Notes under the pieces: model-generated | Told to the model about the DNA's origin: nothing | Seen by the model: only the letters and a program-made list of their open reading frames with translations | Databases searched by the model: none | Assembly: GCF_001439735.1 (NCBI RefSeq) | Contig: NZ_JYLN01000002.1 | Coordinates: 434,001 to 498,000 of the forward strand | Source: Pseudomonas paralactis | GTDB lineage: Bacteria > Pseudomonadota > Gammaproteobacteria > Pseudomonadales > Pseudomonadaceae | Direction of reading: 5' to 3' | DNA: 64,000 bases | Shown: in pieces, positions 12,829 through 23,235 of the stretch | Layout of the letters: every line of letters begins with the position of its first letter | How positions within the stretch are numbered: the stretch's first letter is position 1 | Translations under genes and position numbers: made by a program

Positions 12829-13203
12829 ATGGACACTCCCAACCCGCTGAAAAAAGACGACCACCTGCTGGACGACCTGGAGTCGATCCGTCAGTTGCTG
12901 GGTGATGACAACCTGCAACCGCCGCTGCTGACCGAAACGGCCGATGGCGAGGTACAGATACCGCTGCTGTTCGACATGGTCGGCCACAAGCCTGCCGCGC
13001 CGGAACCTGTGGTTGAACAACCCGCCCCCGCCGCAGAAAAAGCCCCCGATGCCCTGCTGCTGCACCTGGACAACGAACTGCGCGCTGCCGCCCAGCTGAT
13101 CATGCAGGATGTGATCGATGACTTTGCGCCGCATATCGAAGCCGAGATCAAGCGTCGGATGGATGCGCGCATGGAGCGGTTGCTCAGCCAATACCAGTCT
13201 TAA
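12829..13203 (+). CDS. Small acidic conserved protein between holC and valS
   Basis: A 124-residue protein with no domain I can name. The N-terminal half is acidic (DDHLLDDLESIRQLLGDD). A proline/alanine linker follows at about residues 55-75, then a predicted helical C terminus (LHLDNELRAAAQLIMQDVID, then KRRMDARMERLLSQY) that could form a coiled coil. It starts eight bases after holC, so it is co-transcribed with it. P. aeruginosa has a gene at the same position. A link to the replisome is only inferred from position. Confidence 0.85.
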   Translation: MDTPNPLKKDDHLLDDLESIRQLLGDDNLQPPLLTETADGEVQIPLLFDMVGHKPAAPEPVVEQPAPAAEKAPDALLLHLDNELRAAAQLIMQDVIDDFAPHIEAEIKRRMDARMERLLSQYQS

Positions 13204-13219
13204 ACCTTGCATAGATCCC

Positions 13220-13309
13220 TGTGGGAGCTGGCTTGCCTGCGATGGCGGCGCATCAGTCGCCGACGATGCTGACTGAAACACCGCCATCGCAGGCAAGCCA
13301 GCTCCCACA
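13220..13309. repeat. REPIN, GCTGGCTTGCCTGCGA class
   Basis: Inverted arms TGTGGGAGCTGGCTTGCCTG and complement, between the small gene and valS. Confidence 0.93.
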
Positions 13310-13414
13310 TTAATTCTGCATCGGTCTTAAACCGTCTTCACCTCGCCCTCGCCCCTATCCCTCGTTATACTTGCCGGCTTTCCTGAATAAATGCCAACTA
13401 GGGTCCCGCCGCGC

Positions 13415-16261
13415 ATGGATAAGACCTACCAGCCCCACGCTATCGAAACTTCCTGGTACAACACCTGGGAGTCCGAGAACTATTTCGCCCCACAAGGTGC
13501 GGGCGACTCCTACACCATCATGATTCCGCCACCGAACGTCACTGGCAGCCTGCACATGGGCCATGGCTTCAACAATGCGATCATGGATGCGTTGATCCGT
13601 TTCCGCCGTATGCAGGGTCGAGACACCCTGTGGCAGCCGGGTACCGACCACGCCGGTATCGCCACGCAAATGCTGGTGGAACGCCAACTGGAAGCCACCG
13701 GCCAGAACCGTCACGACCTGGGCCGCGAGAAATTCCTGGAGAAAGTCTGGGAATGGAAGGACCAGTCCGGCGGCAATATCAGCCGTCAGATCCGTCGCCT
13801 GGGCTCGTCCGTGGACTGGAGCCGCGAGCGCTTCACCATGGACGACGGCCTGTCGGAAGCCGTGAAGGAAGCCTTCGTGCGCCTGCACGAAGACGGCCTG
13901 ATCTACCGTGGCAAGCGCCTGGTTAACTGGGACACCAAGTTGCACACGGCGATTTCCGACCTCGAAGTGGAAAACCATGACGAGAAAGGCTTCCTGTGGA
14001 ACCTCAAGTACCCGCTGGCCGACGGCGCCAAGACCGCTGAAGGCAATGAGTACCTGATCGTCGCCACTACCCGTCCGGAAACCATGCTCGGCGATGCCGC
14101 CGTGGCCGTTAACCCGAACGACGAGCGCTACCAGGCGCTGATCGGCAAATTCGTCGAACTGCCACTGGTTGGCCGCCGTATCCCGATCATCGCGGATGAC
14201 TACTGCGACCCTGAGTTCGGCACCGGCTGCGTGAAAATCACCCCGGCCCACGATTTCAACGACTACGAAGTCGGCAAGCGCCACAACCTGCCGTTGCTGA
14301 ACATCTTCGACAAAAATGCCGCCGTATTGCCGGCCTGCCAGGTGTTCAACCTGGACGGCTCGCTGAACGACAGCATTGACGGCAAGATCCCGGCCGAATA
14401 CGCAGGCCTGGACCGGTTTGAAGCGCGCAAGCAGATCGTTGCAGCCTTCGACGCCGCCGGTTTGCTGGTCAGCGTTGACGACCACGGCCTGAAAGTGCCG
14501 AAGGGCGACCGCTCCGGCACTGTGATCGAGCCGTGGCTGACCGACCAGTGGTACGTGTCCACCAAGCCGCTGGCAGAACCTGCGATTGCCGCCGTTGAAG
14601 ACGGCCGCATCCAGTTCGTGCCTAAACAGTACGAAAACATGTATTTCTCCTGGATGCGCGACATCCAGGATTGGTGCATCAGCCGTCAGCTGTGGTGGGG
14701 CCACCGCATTCCGGCCTGGTACGACGAGTCGGGCAAGGTCTATGTAGGCCGCGACGAAGCCGAAGTGCGTGCCAAGCACAACCTCGGCGCCGACATCGCG
14801 CTGCAACAGGACAACGACGTACTGGACACCTGGTTCAGCTCGGGCCTGTGGACCTTCTCTACCCTGGGCTGGCCGCAGCAGACCGAGTTCCTGAAGAAAT
14901 TCCACTCCACCGACGTGCTGGTCACCGGCTTCGACATCATTTTCTTCTGGGTTGCCCGGATGATCATGCTCACCATGCACCTGGTGAAGAACGAAGACGG
15001 CACCCCGCAGGTACCGTTCAAGACCGTGTACGTACACGGCCTGGTGCGCGACGGCCAGGGCCAGAAGATGTCCAAGTCCAAGGGCAACGTCCTGGACCCG
15101 CTGGACATCATCGACGGCATCGACCTGGAAACTCTGGTGCAGAAACGCACCTCGGGCCTGATGCAGCCGAAACTGGCGAAAAAGATCGAGAAGCAGACCC
15201 GCGATGAATTCGCCGACGGCATCGCCAGCTACGGCACCGACGCCCTGCGCTTCACTTTCTGCTCGCTGGCCTCCACCGGTCGCGACATCAAGTTCGACAT
15301 GGGCCGCGTCGAAGGCTATCGCAACTTCTGCAACAAGATCTGGAACGCGGCGCGCTACGTGCTGGACAAAGGCGAAGACTGCGGCCAGAACGGCGAATCC
15401 TATGAGCTGAGCCTGGCTGATCGCTGGATCATCTCGCAGCTGCAACGCACCGAAGCCGAAGTGACCCGCCAGCTCGACCAGTTCCGTTTCGACCTGGCCG
15501 CACAGGCCCTGTACGAGTTCATCTGGAACCAGTATTGCGACTGGTACCTGGAACTGTCCAAGCCGGTACTGTGGGACGAAAACGCGCCGGTCGAACGCCA
15601 GCGCGGCACCCGTCGCACCCTGGTGCGCGTGCTGGAAGTGGCGCTGCGCCTGGCGCATCCGTTCATGCCGTTCATCACCGAAGAAATCTGGCAGCGCCTG
15701 GCGCCGTTGGCCGGTATCGAAGGCAAGACCATCATGCTGCAGCCTTGGCCAGTGGCCAACGAAGCGCGCATCGATGAGGCCGCCGAAAGCGATATCGAAT
15801 GGCTCAAGACCCTGATGCTCGGCACGCGCAACATCCGCGCCGAGATGAACATCGGGCCGGGCAAGCCATTGGCCGTGTTCGTCAAGAATGCCAGTGCCGA
15901 AGATCAGCGCCGTCTCAGCGAAAACGATGCGCTGCTCAAGAAGCTGGCCAAGCTGGAGTCGATCACCGTATTGGCTGCCGATGCCGAAGCACCGCTGTCT
16001 GCCACCGCGTTGGTCGGTGATATGGAAGTGCTGGTGCCGATGGCCGGCCTGATCGACAAGGGCGCGGAACTTGCCCGCCTCGACAAGGAAATTGCGCGTC
16101 TGCAAGGCGAAGTGCAGCGGGTGGGCGGCAAGCTGTCCAACGCGGCGTTCGTTGACAAAGCGCCAGCTGAAGTGATCGAGAAAGAACGCGCCAAGTTGGC
16201 CGAGGCTGAACAGGCCTTGGGCAAGCTGGCGGAGCAACACGCGCGAATTTCCAGCCTGTAA
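13415..16261 (+). CDS. valS: Valyl-tRNA synthetase
   Basis: Charges tRNA-Val. The 948-residue class I synthetase has the HIGH-type motif HMGH at residues 47-50, the CP1 editing domain, KMSKS at residues 551-555, an anticodon-binding domain and the C-terminal coiled coil ([19 protein letters not shown]). The ATG at 13415 ([14 protein letters not shown]) is the family start. An upstream in-frame ATG at 13391 would add eight unconserved residues. Confidence 0.98.
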   Translation: MDKTYQPHAIETSWYNTWESENYFAPQGAGDSYTIMIPPPNVTGSLHMGHGFNNAIMDALIRFRRMQGRDTLWQPGTDHAGIATQMLVERQLEATGQNRHDLGREKFLEKVWEWKDQSGGNISRQIRRLGSSVDWSRERFTMDDGLSEAVKEAFVRLHEDGLIYRGKRLVNWDTKLHTAISDLEVENHDEKGFLWNLKYPLADGAKTAEGNEYLIVATTRPETMLGDAAVAVNPNDERYQALIGKFVELPLVGRRIPIIADDYCDPEFGTGCVKITPAHDFNDYEVGKRHNLPLLNIFDKNAAVLPACQVFNLDGSLNDSIDGKIPAEYAGLDRFEARKQIVAAFDAAGLLVSVDDHGLKVPKGDRSGTVIEPWLTDQWYVSTKPLAEPAIAAVEDGRIQFVPKQYENMYFSWMRDIQDWCISRQLWWGHRIPAWYDESGKVYVGRDEAEVRAKHNLGADIALQQDNDVLDTWFSSGLWTFSTLGWPQQTEFLKKFHSTDVLVTGFDIIFFWVARMIMLTMHLVKNEDGTPQVPFKTVYVHGLVRDGQGQKMSKSKGNVLDPLDIIDGIDLETLVQKRTSGLMQPKLAKKIEKQTRDEFADGIASYGTDALRFTFCSLASTGRDIKFDMGRVEGYRNFCNKIWNAARYVLDKGEDCGQNGESYELSLADRWIISQLQRTEAEVTRQLDQFRFDLAAQALYEFIWNQYCDWYLELSKPVLWDENAPVERQRGTRRTLVRVLEVALRLAHPFMPFITEEIWQRLAPLAGIEGKTIMLQPWPVANEARIDEAAESDIEWLKTLMLGTRNIRAEMNIGPGKPLAVFVKNASAEDQRRLSENDALLKKLAKLESITVLAADAEAPLSATALVGDMEVLVPMAGLIDKGAELARLDKEIARLQGEVQRVGGKLSNAAFVDKAPAEVIEKERAKLAEAEQALGKLAEQHARISSL

Positions 16262-16278
16262 GGGGAAACCATGTAGAG

Positions 16279-16304
16279 AAAGAGGCCTTCGGGCCTCTTT
16301 TTTT
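16279..16304 (+). terminator. valS terminator
   Basis: Stem AAAGAGGCC / GGCCTCTTT with a TTCG tetraloop, followed by a seven-base T-run, 18 bases after the valS stop. A textbook rho-independent terminator. Confidence 0.95.
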
Positions 16305-16346
16305 GTCCAGGAAAACGACACCATTTCCCAATCAAAACCCTATCCC

Positions 16347-16433
16347 TGTGGGAGCTGGCTTGCCTGCGATACTGACGACTCGGTGTATCAGGCATACCGA
16401 GGTGATGCTATCGCAGGCAAGCCAGCTCCCACA
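16347..16433. repeat. REPIN, GCTGGCTTGCCTGCGA class
   Basis: Inverted arms TGTGGGAGCTGGCTTGCCTG and complement. The loop contains CTCGGTGTATCAGGCA, also found in the 49176 copy, so these two are close relatives. Confidence 0.93.
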
Positions 16434-16499
16434 TTTGACCGAGTTGTGTTCAGGAATGTGTGACAATGCTCACCACTTTGAGCCAACACCAGAATCATC

Positions 16500-17516
16500 A
16501 TGACCGCCCCGACTACGCCAAAACCTCCGCGCAAGAAGCCTAAAACCGCCGCCACGACCAAGCCCGTCGCGCCGCGCAAAGAGGCCACCTTGCACCCGCG
16601 CAACCGCCACACGGGCCGTTACGACTTCCCGGCGCTGATCAAGACCACGCCGGAACTGGCGAAATTCGTGATCATCAACCCCTATGGCAAGGAAAGCATC
16701 GACTTTGCTAGCCCAGACGCGGTGCGGGTGTTCAACCGGGCGTTGCTCAAGTCGTTCTATGGCATCCAGCACTGGGACATCCCGGCCGATTACCTGTGCC
16801 CCCCGGTACCGGGGCGTGCCGACTATGTGCACTTCCTCGCCGACCTGCTCGCCAGCGTCAACGACGGCAAGATCCCACGTGGCTCGATCGTCAAGGTGCT
16901 GGATATCGGCATGGGCGCCAACTGCGTGTACCCGCTGATTGGCTATATGGAGTACCGCTGGAACTTCCTGGGCTCGGAGGTCGACCCGATTGCCGTGTCC
17001 GCCGCCAAGGCCATCGTGCAGTCCAATGACCTGAGCAAGGTTATCCAGCTGCGCCAACAGCCCAACCCCAAGCAGATCCTGTTGGGCTTGCTGGAGCCGG
17101 GCGAACGCTTTGACCTGACCATGTGCAACCCGCCGTTCCATGCATCCATGGATGAAGCCACCAAGGGCAGCGAGCGCAAGTGGCGCGCCCTGGGCAAGGC
17201 GGATCCGAAGCGCAAGTTGCCGGTGCTCAACTTCGGTGGCCAATCGGCCGAGTTGTGGTGTGAAGGCGGCGAAGCGCGGTTTGTAACGCAATTGATCGCC
17301 GAGAGCGCGCATTTTGCCCACAAAGTGCTGTGGTTCAGCACCCTGGTGTCAAAAGCGTCCAACTTGCCTGCGATCGAAACCGCGCTGAAAAAAGCCGGCG
17401 TGCTGGAAAGCCAGGTGGTGGAGATGTCTCAGGGGCAGAAGCAGAGCCGGTTTGTGGCCTGGACCTTCCAGACCAAGAACGAACAGCAGATCTGGCGCCA
17501 GCGCTGGGTTCGCTGA
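16500..17516 (+). CDS. rlmF: 23S rRNA (adenine(1618)-N6)-methyltransferase RlmF
   Basis: Methylates A1618 of 23S rRNA using S-adenosylmethionine. The 338-residue protein has a basic, proline- and alanine-rich N-terminal tail (residues 1-30), a Rossmann fold with [16 protein letters not shown] as the AdoMet-binding motif, and the catalytic NPPF at residues 210-213. The family-typical [15 protein letters not shown] follows the tail. It is a single gene flanked by REPINs. Confidence 0.93.
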   Translation: MTAPTTPKPPRKKPKTAATTKPVAPRKEATLHPRNRHTGRYDFPALIKTTPELAKFVIINPYGKESIDFASPDAVRVFNRALLKSFYGIQHWDIPADYLCPPVPGRADYVHFLADLLASVNDGKIPRGSIVKVLDIGMGANCVYPLIGYMEYRWNFLGSEVDPIAVSAAKAIVQSNDLSKVIQLRQQPNPKQILLGLLEPGERFDLTMCNPPFHASMDEATKGSERKWRALGKADPKRKLPVLNFGGQSAELWCEGGEARFVTQLIAESAHFAHKVLWFSTLVSKASNLPAIETALKKAGVLESQVVEMSQGQKQSRFVAWTFQTKNEQQIWRQRWVR

Positions 17517-17524
17517 CGCCCACC

Positions 17525-17624
17525 TGTAGGAGCGAGCTTGCTCGCGAAAAACGCCAAGGCGCCACGCTCAACCAGGACGGGCGCGTTATCGTTAACGTTT
17601 TTCGCGAGCAAGCTCGCTCCTACA
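17525..17624. repeat. REPIN, GTAGGAGCGAGCTTGCTCGCGAA class
   Basis: Inverted arms TGTAGGAGCGAGCTTGCTCG and complement, starting nine bases after the rlmF stop. The loop contains CGTTATCGTTAACG. Confidence 0.93.
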
Positions 17625-17643
17625 GTTAAAAAACGCAGGCAAC

Positions 17644-17682
17644 AAAAAACCGTGCCCGGATCACTCCGGAGCACGGTTTTTT
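17644..17682 (-). terminator. HU gene terminator (bidirectional)
   Basis: Stem AAAAAACCGTGC / GCACGGTTTTTT with an inner CCGGA / TCCGG pair. It lies nine bases after the HU stop and has T-runs on both strands, so it can also stop transcription arriving from rlmF. Confidence 0.93.
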
Positions 17683-17691
17683 TACTGCGTC

Positions 17692-17973
17692 TTACTTGTT
17701 AACAGCGTCGGTCAGGCCTTTAGCCACAACCAGCTTGATAACTTTCTTGGCAGCGATTTCGATGGCAGCGCCAGTCGAAGGGTTACGGCCGGTACGGGCA
17801 GGACGCTCGGTCACTTTCAGCTTGCCAATGCCTGGCAGAGTGATTTCGCCGCCATTTTCCAGCTGATCGGCAACGATCTGGCCCAGTTGGTCCAGAGCAG
17901 CGCGCGCGGTGGTTTTTGGCGCGTCGATAGCTTCAGCGATATCAGCGATCAGTTGGTCTTTAGTCAAAGCCAT
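17692..17973 (-). CDS. hupN: HU-family nucleoid protein
   Basis: A 93-residue histone-like protein that bends DNA and helps compact the chromosome. It has the HU dimer helices (residues 3-40), the GxGKLKV turn and the DNA-binding arm RPARTGRNPSTGAAI. Pseudomonads have several HU genes. The position beside rlmF-valS and the nucleoid protein yejK matches the P. putida copy named hupN, so I use that symbol with moderate certainty. The ribosome-binding site is AAGGAA. Confidence 0.9.
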   Translation of the reverse strand: MALTKDQLIADIAEAIDAPKTTARAALDQLGQIVADQLENGGEITLPGIGKLKVTERPARTGRNPSTGAAIEIAAKKVIKLVVAKGLTDAVNK

Positions 17974-18370
17974 TGTGGTGTTCCTTCCCTATCAAATTCA
18001 TATGGATTGCAGAGTGCAGTGTCAGCCGTCGAGCCCGACCGTCATGGCCTGGCATCCCCGGCTATAACCACGGAGATCGGGGTTATAGATGCTTGAAACG
18101 GGGATTGGTTCGACCTGACAAATGCTGAATGCACGCTTAACGCCGAGACTTGGCGTAAGACGGGGCAAAACTAGCACAGAGACGGGGAAATATCCGCCTC
18201 AACATACCCATTTGGTCAGCTTTATCGCTCTAAACCGTGAAAAAAAGGCATATGGGCGGTCGGAGGCCATCCAAAATGCCCTTTGGGGCACGTCGCGGCC
18301 AATGGGTGCGGTACACTGGGCGACTTTTCGGGGAGGCCGACCGCTCCCCCTTCAACCAGCCGAGAAGCCT
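17974..18370. other. Divergent intergenic region, HU / yejK
   Basis: 397 bases between the starts of HU and yejK. It must hold both promoters. I see no convincing coding frame, as the open frame upstream of yejK lacks family homology. A short inverted pair CTATAACC / GGTTATAG lies at about 18062-18090. I could not assign promoter boxes with confidence. Confidence 0.6.
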
Positions 18371-19375
18371 ATGCCGATCCGTCATTGCATCGTCCACCTG
18401 ATCGACAAAAAACCCGACGGCACACCCGCAGTTCTTCATGCCCGCGACTCCGAACTGTCCGAGTCGGCCGCTATCGAGAACATGCTTGCCGACCTCAACG
18501 AGAGCTACAACGCCAAACAAGGCAAGGCCTGGGGCTTCTTCCACGCCGAGTCGGGCGCGCACCCGTTCAGCGGCTGGTTGAAGGAATACTTTGACGGTGG
18601 CCAGGACTTCACCGCCTTCAGCCGTACGGCGGTGGAGCACCTGCAGAAGCTGATGGAGGAGTCCAACCTCTCCACCGGCGGCCATGTGCTGTTTGCCCAC
18701 TACCAACAAGGCATGACCGACTACCTGGCCATCGCCCTGCTGCACCACAGCGAAGGCGTGGCAGTCACCGACGAGCTGGACGTGACGCCCTCGCGCCACC
18801 TGGACCTGGGCCAACTGCACCTGGCGGCACGCATCAACGTTTCCGAGTGGCAGAACAACAAGCAGTCCAAGCAATACATCTCGTTTATCAAGGGCAAGAA
18901 CGGCAAGAAGGTCTCGGAGTACTTCCGCGACTTTATCGGCTGCCAGGAAGGCGTCGACGGCCCGGGCGAAACCCGCACCCTGCTCAAGGCGTTCAGTGAC
19001 TTCGTTGAAAGCGAAGACCTGCCTGACGAATCCGCCCGCGAAAAGACCAAGACCCTGGTGGACTACGCCAGCAGCCAGGCCAAGCTCGGCGAACCCATGG
19101 GCCTGGAAGAGCTCTCCGGCCTGATCGATGAAGATCGGCCAAAAGCGTTCTATGACCATATCCGCAACAAGGATTACGGCCTGTCACCGGAAATTCCAGC
19201 CGACAAACGCACCCTTAACCAGTTCCGCCGCTTCACCGGGCGCGCCGAGGGTTTGTCCATTAGCTTCGAAGCGCACCTGTTGGGCGACAAGATCGAGTAC
19301 GACGAAGCCGCCGGCACCTTGATCATCAAGGGCCTGCCGACCCAGCTGACCGACCAGCTCAAGCGCCGTAACTGA
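18371..19375 (+). CDS. yejK: Nucleoid-associated protein YejK (NdpA)
   Basis: A 334-residue member of the YejK/NdpA family, abundant proteins found on the nucleoid. The ATG at 18371 begins [20 protein letters not shown], the usual family start; upstream in-frame sequence is unrelated. Central features such as [17 protein letters not shown] and the [17 protein letters not shown] stretch match the family. Its stop overlaps the next start (TGATG), and its neighbour on the other side is another nucleoid protein gene. Confidence 0.94.
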   Translation: MPIRHCIVHLIDKKPDGTPAVLHARDSELSESAAIENMLADLNESYNAKQGKAWGFFHAESGAHPFSGWLKEYFDGGQDFTAFSRTAVEHLQKLMEESNLSTGGHVLFAHYQQGMTDYLAIALLHHSEGVAVTDELDVTPSRHLDLGQLHLAARINVSEWQNNKQSKQYISFIKGKNGKKVSEYFRDFIGCQEGVDGPGETRTLLKAFSDFVESEDLPDESAREKTKTLVDYASSQAKLGEPMGLEELSGLIDEDRPKAFYDHIRNKDYGLSPEIPADKRTLNQFRRFTGRAEGLSISFEAHLLGDKIEYDEAAGTLIIKGLPTQLTDQLKRRN

Positions 19376-19725
19376 TGCTGGGCGGGGTTCTGAAGAAAGT
19401 CCTGCTGGTGTTACTGGTGGTGGTTGCGATCCAGAACTGGGGCAAGATCGAGCGGGCGTTCAACCCCTCCCAGGTAGTGTCGGAGCAGGTACGCGCCTCG
19501 GCGCGTGTGGTGTTGTATTCCACGCAGTGGTGCGGGTACTGCAAGCAGATCCAGCGTTTTCTGGACCAGAAAGGCATACCGTACCAGGCGCTGGATATCG
19601 AAAAGGACGCCCAGGCGCGCAAGGCCTATGAGGCGCTGGGTGGTGGCGGAATCCCGTTTGTGGATGTGAACGGCACGTTGATTCGCGACTACAACCCCGA
19701 AGCAATCATGGCCGCCCTGAAGTAA
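19375..19725 (+). CDS. Membrane-anchored glutaredoxin-like protein
   Basis: A 116-residue protein with an N-terminal hydrophobic helix (residues 3-20) that should anchor it to the inner membrane. A glutaredoxin/thioredoxin-fold domain follows, with redox motif CGYC at residues 53-56 and the cis-proline in GGIPFVDVNG. Which side of the membrane the domain faces is not clear from sequence. It overlaps yejK by one base, so the two are co-translated. The redox partner is unknown. Confidence 0.88.
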   Translation: MLGGVLKKVLLVLLVVVAIQNWGKIERAFNPSQVVSEQVRASARVVLYSTQWCGYCKQIQRFLDQKGIPYQALDIEKDAQARKAYEALGGGGIPFVDVNGTLIRDYNPEAIMAALK

Positions 19726-19737
19726 CACCCAATCAAA

Positions 19738-19826
19738 TGTGGGAGCTGGCTTGCCTGCGATGGCGGTGTAACAGGTTCAATACCTGTGACTGACACACCG
19801 CTATCGCAGGCAAGCCAGCTCCCACA
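19738..19826. repeat. REPIN, GCTGGCTTGCCTGCGA class
   Basis: Inverted arms TGTGGGAGCTGGCTTGCCTG and complement, between two convergent genes (glutaredoxin and TonB receptor). Confidence 0.93.
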
Positions 19827-19861
19827 CACGTCAGCTCTGCACATTGGGTCGTGTGGTGGCC

Positions 19862-22123
19862 TTAGAAGTTGGCTTCCAGAGACACCATCGCCGTGCGCTC
19901 CTCGCCGACGTTGTAATACGCCGTGCTTGCCCCCAGCCCGTTGACCGGCGCCGAGTTGAACGCAACGGTACGCGCGGAGCTCAGGTATTGCTTGTCAAAC
20001 ACGTTGAGCATCGAAAACCGCAGGGTTGCCGACTTGATGATCTTTTTGTCCACCGGCAAGTAAATACCGGCGTTAAGGTCAAACACCGTACGGCCTTCGA
20101 TCTTTTCCTTGTTGGTCAAATCACCATAAAAGCTGCCGACATACTTGCCCGCGACATTCCCGTAGAACCGCGAGTCGTCGTACCCGAACACCAGATTGAA
20201 CATGTTTTCCGGCACGTTGGCCAGTTGCTTGCCCGAGGTTGGCAGCAGCACGTTCTTGCTCAGCAAATCGTCCTTCTGCTCGGACTGGGTGTAGGTGTAC
20301 GAGGCGTAGTAGTTGAAGTTGTGCGGCAACAAGCCACTCCACTCCAGTTCCAGCCCCTTGTTATCCACGCTGCCGACGTTGAGCACCATGTAGTCACCGC
20401 TGGCGTCGGTGGTCGACACCTGGCGATCCTTGAAGCTGATATAGAACAAGGTCGCACTCAGGGCCATGTCGTCTTCGGTATAACGCCAGCCCAGTTCCTG
20501 GTTCCAGCTCAATTCGGACTTGAGGCTGACGGAGTCTCCCTTGTTGTAGAGCACATAGTTGGGCGGTGTGCGCATATTGCGGGTGACGTTGTAGAACGCC
20601 TGGTTGCTTTCATCGACCTGGTACTTGGCACTGAAATTGGGCAGGAACTGGTGGTAACGGGTGTTACGTTTTTCCGGTTTGTCGTACAGGCTGCCGAGGT
20701 TGTCGCCGTCGCGCTCGACGTATTGGTAGGCCAGGCCCGCGACAAAACTCAGGTCCGGCGTGGCTTGCCAATTGTCCTGCACCCAGAGTTTCTGCGCCGG
20801 GGTGACGGTGTAATAGTGGCGACCTTGTACGGTGGCGCCATTCTTGTCGACCACCTGCCCGCCGCTGTTGTAATCGCCCCACACATCATCGGGCGCGCCT
20901 TCGCCGTTGATCCCGATAAATGGCTGGGTCTGGCGCTGGCGTGCGCGCTCATACCAGTAGCCGTAGTCCAGGCTGTGCGCTTCGTTGATGTCCCACTTCA
21001 TTTTGGCGGTGAAACCGGGGCGCCAGGTCTCGGTCCACGACGGGCGATAGTAGTTGGCCGATTGCAGGTTACTCAGGTCGTAGTTGCCGGCCTTGTCGGA
21101 CTTCGGGCCCAGGTTGGAGGCGGTCTGGCCGCTGAAGCTGCCGCCGTTGGACCAGTAGTAGTACGGCGTGACGGTCAGCGACAGGTTGTCCTGCAATTGC
21201 CAGCGCTGGGTCAGCGTAGCGTTTACGCTTTCGAAGGGGTTGCGGTTGAGCTTGTAGGACGCCGACAACAAACCTGCCTTGTACACCGGGCTTTCGGCGT
21301 AATCCTTGCGTCGCCCCTCCGTCTCGAACTGTGACTTGCTCAGGCTGTTGTAGTTGTAGTTTTCCTGCTTGTTGTACTTGACCGTGGCCAGTGTGGAGCT
21401 GCCGTTGTCACCTTCGAAGAGGCTGCTCCACTCGATTTTGTCGCTGCGCAGGGTGCCCTTGCCGCGCCATTTATCGCCTTCCAGGTGCGACGCCGAGACC
21501 CAGGTTTTCAAGCCACCAAAATCGCCGGTATTTGCCCGCACGAACGTCTTGCGCAGGGCATTGGCGCCTACGATCTGCTTGGCGAATACCCCGGCGTCTT
21601 TGGTCGGCCGGACAGTGATCATGCCGATGTTGCCGCCGCTGGAGCCGATGTGCGGGCCGTCCGCCTCCGACGAACCCTGAGTGGCGAACACTTCGGCGAG
21701 GTTTTCCGGGTCGCCCAGCTGGTTGGAATACACGCTGTAGTTGCCCGAGTCGTTAATCGGCACGCCGTCGACTGAAACCCCGACCTGGTCCGAACTCATA
21801 CCGCGCATGGTGAAGCTGGTGCCGCTGGTACCGCTGGCGTCATCACTGGAAACGTTGATGCCCGGGGTGTACTTGAGCTTGTCGATGGCGTTGGCGGTGG
21901 CCGACATTTCATCCATGGCTTCTTTGGTGACCGTCGAGCGCGCCTTGGCACTTTCCTCGCGAATCATATGCCCGTTGCCCAGGGTCTGCTTGCCGGTAAC
22001 ATTCACCGAACCCACATCCTGTGTGTCATCGGCCAGAACCAGCGGCGCAAAGCCGCCCAGGCCCGATGCCATAAGCAGGGCATAAAGAGTGTTGTAGTTC
22101 ACGTGTTGATCCCTTACTGACAT
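19862..22123 (-). CDS. TonB-dependent receptor without signalling domain
   Basis: Outer-membrane gated porin, probably for a ferric siderophore. From the ATG at 22123 the protein has 753 residues: a signal peptide ending near PLVLADD, a short segment, a plug domain (STVTKEAMDEMSATANAIDK and IGSSGGNIGMITVRP) and a 22-strand barrel ending in aromatic F. There is no STN domain, so it should not itself signal through the sigma/anti-sigma pair encoded just upstream. It is the last gene of the leftward iron operon, 134 bases after the FecR-like gene. The ligand is unknown. Confidence 0.9.
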   Translation of the reverse strand: MSVRDQHVNYNTLYALLMASGLGGFAPLVLADDTQDVGSVNVTGKQTLGNGHMIREESAKARSTVTKEAMDEMSATANAIDKLKYTPGINVSSDDASGTSGTSFTMRGMSSDQVGVSVDGVPINDSGNYSVYSNQLGDPENLAEVFATQGSSEADGPHIGSSGGNIGMITVRPTKDAGVFAKQIVGANALRKTFVRANTGDFGGLKTWVSASHLEGDKWRGKGTLRSDKIEWSSLFEGDNGSSTLATVKYNKQENYNYNSLSKSQFETEGRRKDYAESPVYKAGLLSASYKLNRNPFESVNATLTQRWQLQDNLSLTVTPYYYWSNGGSFSGQTASNLGPKSDKAGNYDLSNLQSANYYRPSWTETWRPGFTAKMKWDINEAHSLDYGYWYERARQRQTQPFIGINGEGAPDDVWGDYNSGGQVVDKNGATVQGRHYYTVTPAQKLWVQDNWQATPDLSFVAGLAYQYVERDGDNLGSLYDKPEKRNTRYHQFLPNFSAKYQVDESNQAFYNVTRNMRTPPNYVLYNKGDSVSLKSELSWNQELGWRYTEDDMALSATLFYISFKDRQVSTTDASGDYMVLNVGSVDNKGLELEWSGLLPHNFNYYASYTYTQSEQKDDLLSKNVLLPTSGKQLANVPENMFNLVFGYDDSRFYGNVAGKYVGSFYGDLTNKEKIEGRTVFDLNAGIYLPVDKKIIKSATLRFSMLNVFDKQYLSSARTVAFNSAPVNGLGASTAYYNVGEERTAMVSLEANF

Positions 22124-22257
22124 TGTTGTGTTGTATGGGGCAGAGAGGCTCTTCCTGACCATTTGCTCAGGAACCAGGGATGATCCACGGCACGTGTAAC
22201 CGTTTGGTGACAGGTTTGGGCGATTGCGATGAAGGTTCGGTGAACGGCGCCTTGGGC

Positions 22258-23235
22258 CTAGCGCAACACGATCATGCGCCCCAGCAGTGAGTGTTGTTCA
22301 AAGCCGAGCACCGCTTGCAGCGCATTCAACACCGCCTGCGGATCGCTGCTCGCAAAGCTGCCGCTGACGCGTCTGGCGCCTATCTCATCGTTGAGCAACA
22401 GGATGCGGCCCGGGTAGTAACGGCTCAGGTCCTTGACCACATCTGCCAGCGGCGCCTTGTAGTAATTGAGCCAGCCGTCACGCCAGGCCAGGCGTGACTG
22501 GCTGTCGACCGCGTGCAGGGCGTCGGCTACGCCGTCGGCATAGGCCACTTGCTGACCCGCTGCCAGGACCTGTTGCAGGCCCTGTTTGGATGGGGTTACG
22601 CCGACTCGCCCGGACAGCACGGTGACCTCAGCGCCTGCAGGTTGCAGACGCACTTCGAACTGGGTGCCCAGCACCCGCGCCTCACCACCGCCCGCCTCCA
22701 CCACAAAGGGCTGTCCCGTGTGGCTCACGCTGAAAAACCCCGCCCCGCGCCGCAGTTGGATATGCCGCTCACCCTGGCTGAAATCCACGGCAATGGCGCT
22801 GTCGGCATCCAGGGTGACCTGGGATTGATCTGCCAGGATGAAGGTCTTTACCTCCCCCGCCGCTGTCACGTAATCGGCACCCAACTCATCGACCCAGCGC
22901 GACGGCTGCCAACCGGCGCCCATCGCCACCATCAGCAGCAGGCTTGCGGCCATCGCCAGGGCGGCGGTCCAGCGCAACCCCCGTGAACGCCTGGAGGTGT
23001 TGATCTGGTTGAGGTAGCCCTGCAAGGCCAGCGCGTCCTCATCGGCCAGCTGGCGTGCCGGCACTTCGCTCAACTCCCACAGCACCTGGGCCTGGGAGTA
23101 AGCCTGGACATGCGCGGGGTCGGCGCGCAGCCAGCGGCTGAACGTGGCCTGGTCGCCGCTGCTGGGCTGGTCATGCAACAGGCTCAGCCAGGCCAGCGCG
23201 GCCTGTTCCTGGGCGGGTGTGGGCGTAACGTTCAC
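22258..23235 (-). CDS. FecR-family sigma regulator
   Basis: A 325-residue inner-membrane anti-sigma regulator. It has a cytoplasmic N-terminal DUF4880 region (residues 10-55), one membrane helix (about residues 88-107), a periplasmic FecR domain (VKTFILADQSQVTLDADSAI; LGTQFEVR) and a C-terminal STN-like part (GSFASSDPQAVLNALQAVLG). The start is GTG and overlaps the sigma-factor stop (GTGA). The receptor encoded next to it lacks the signalling domain normally sensed by FecR. Confidence 0.92.
   Translation of the reverse strand: MNVTPTPAQEQAALAWLSLLHDQPSSGDQATFSRWLRADPAHVQAYSQAQVLWELSEVPARQLADEDALALQGYLNQINTSRRSRGLRWTAALAMAASLLLMVAMGAGWQPSRWVDELGADYVTAAGEVKTFILADQSQVTLDADSAIAVDFSQGERHIQLRRGAGFFSVSHTGQPFVVEAGGGEARVLGTQFEVRLQPAGAEVTVLSGRVGVTPSKQGLQQVLAAGQQVAYADGVADALHAVDSQSRLAWRDGWLNYYKAPLADVVKDLSRYYPGRILLLNDEIGARRVSGSFASSDPQAVLNALQAVLGFEQHSLLGRMIVLR

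Noticed and set aside
13355..16324. 989-codon open frame opposite valS, and similar long antisense frames opposite lepA (6259-8070), fecA (27856-30153) and cumA (430-1842)
   Set aside because: They mirror genes with clear family motifs and encode proteins without recognisable domains. Long antisense frames are expected in GC-rich Pseudomonas DNA.
19862..22123. Assignment of this TonB receptor to a named siderophore
   Set aside because: Barrel sequences alone do not identify the ligand, and no siderophore biosynthesis genes are nearby.
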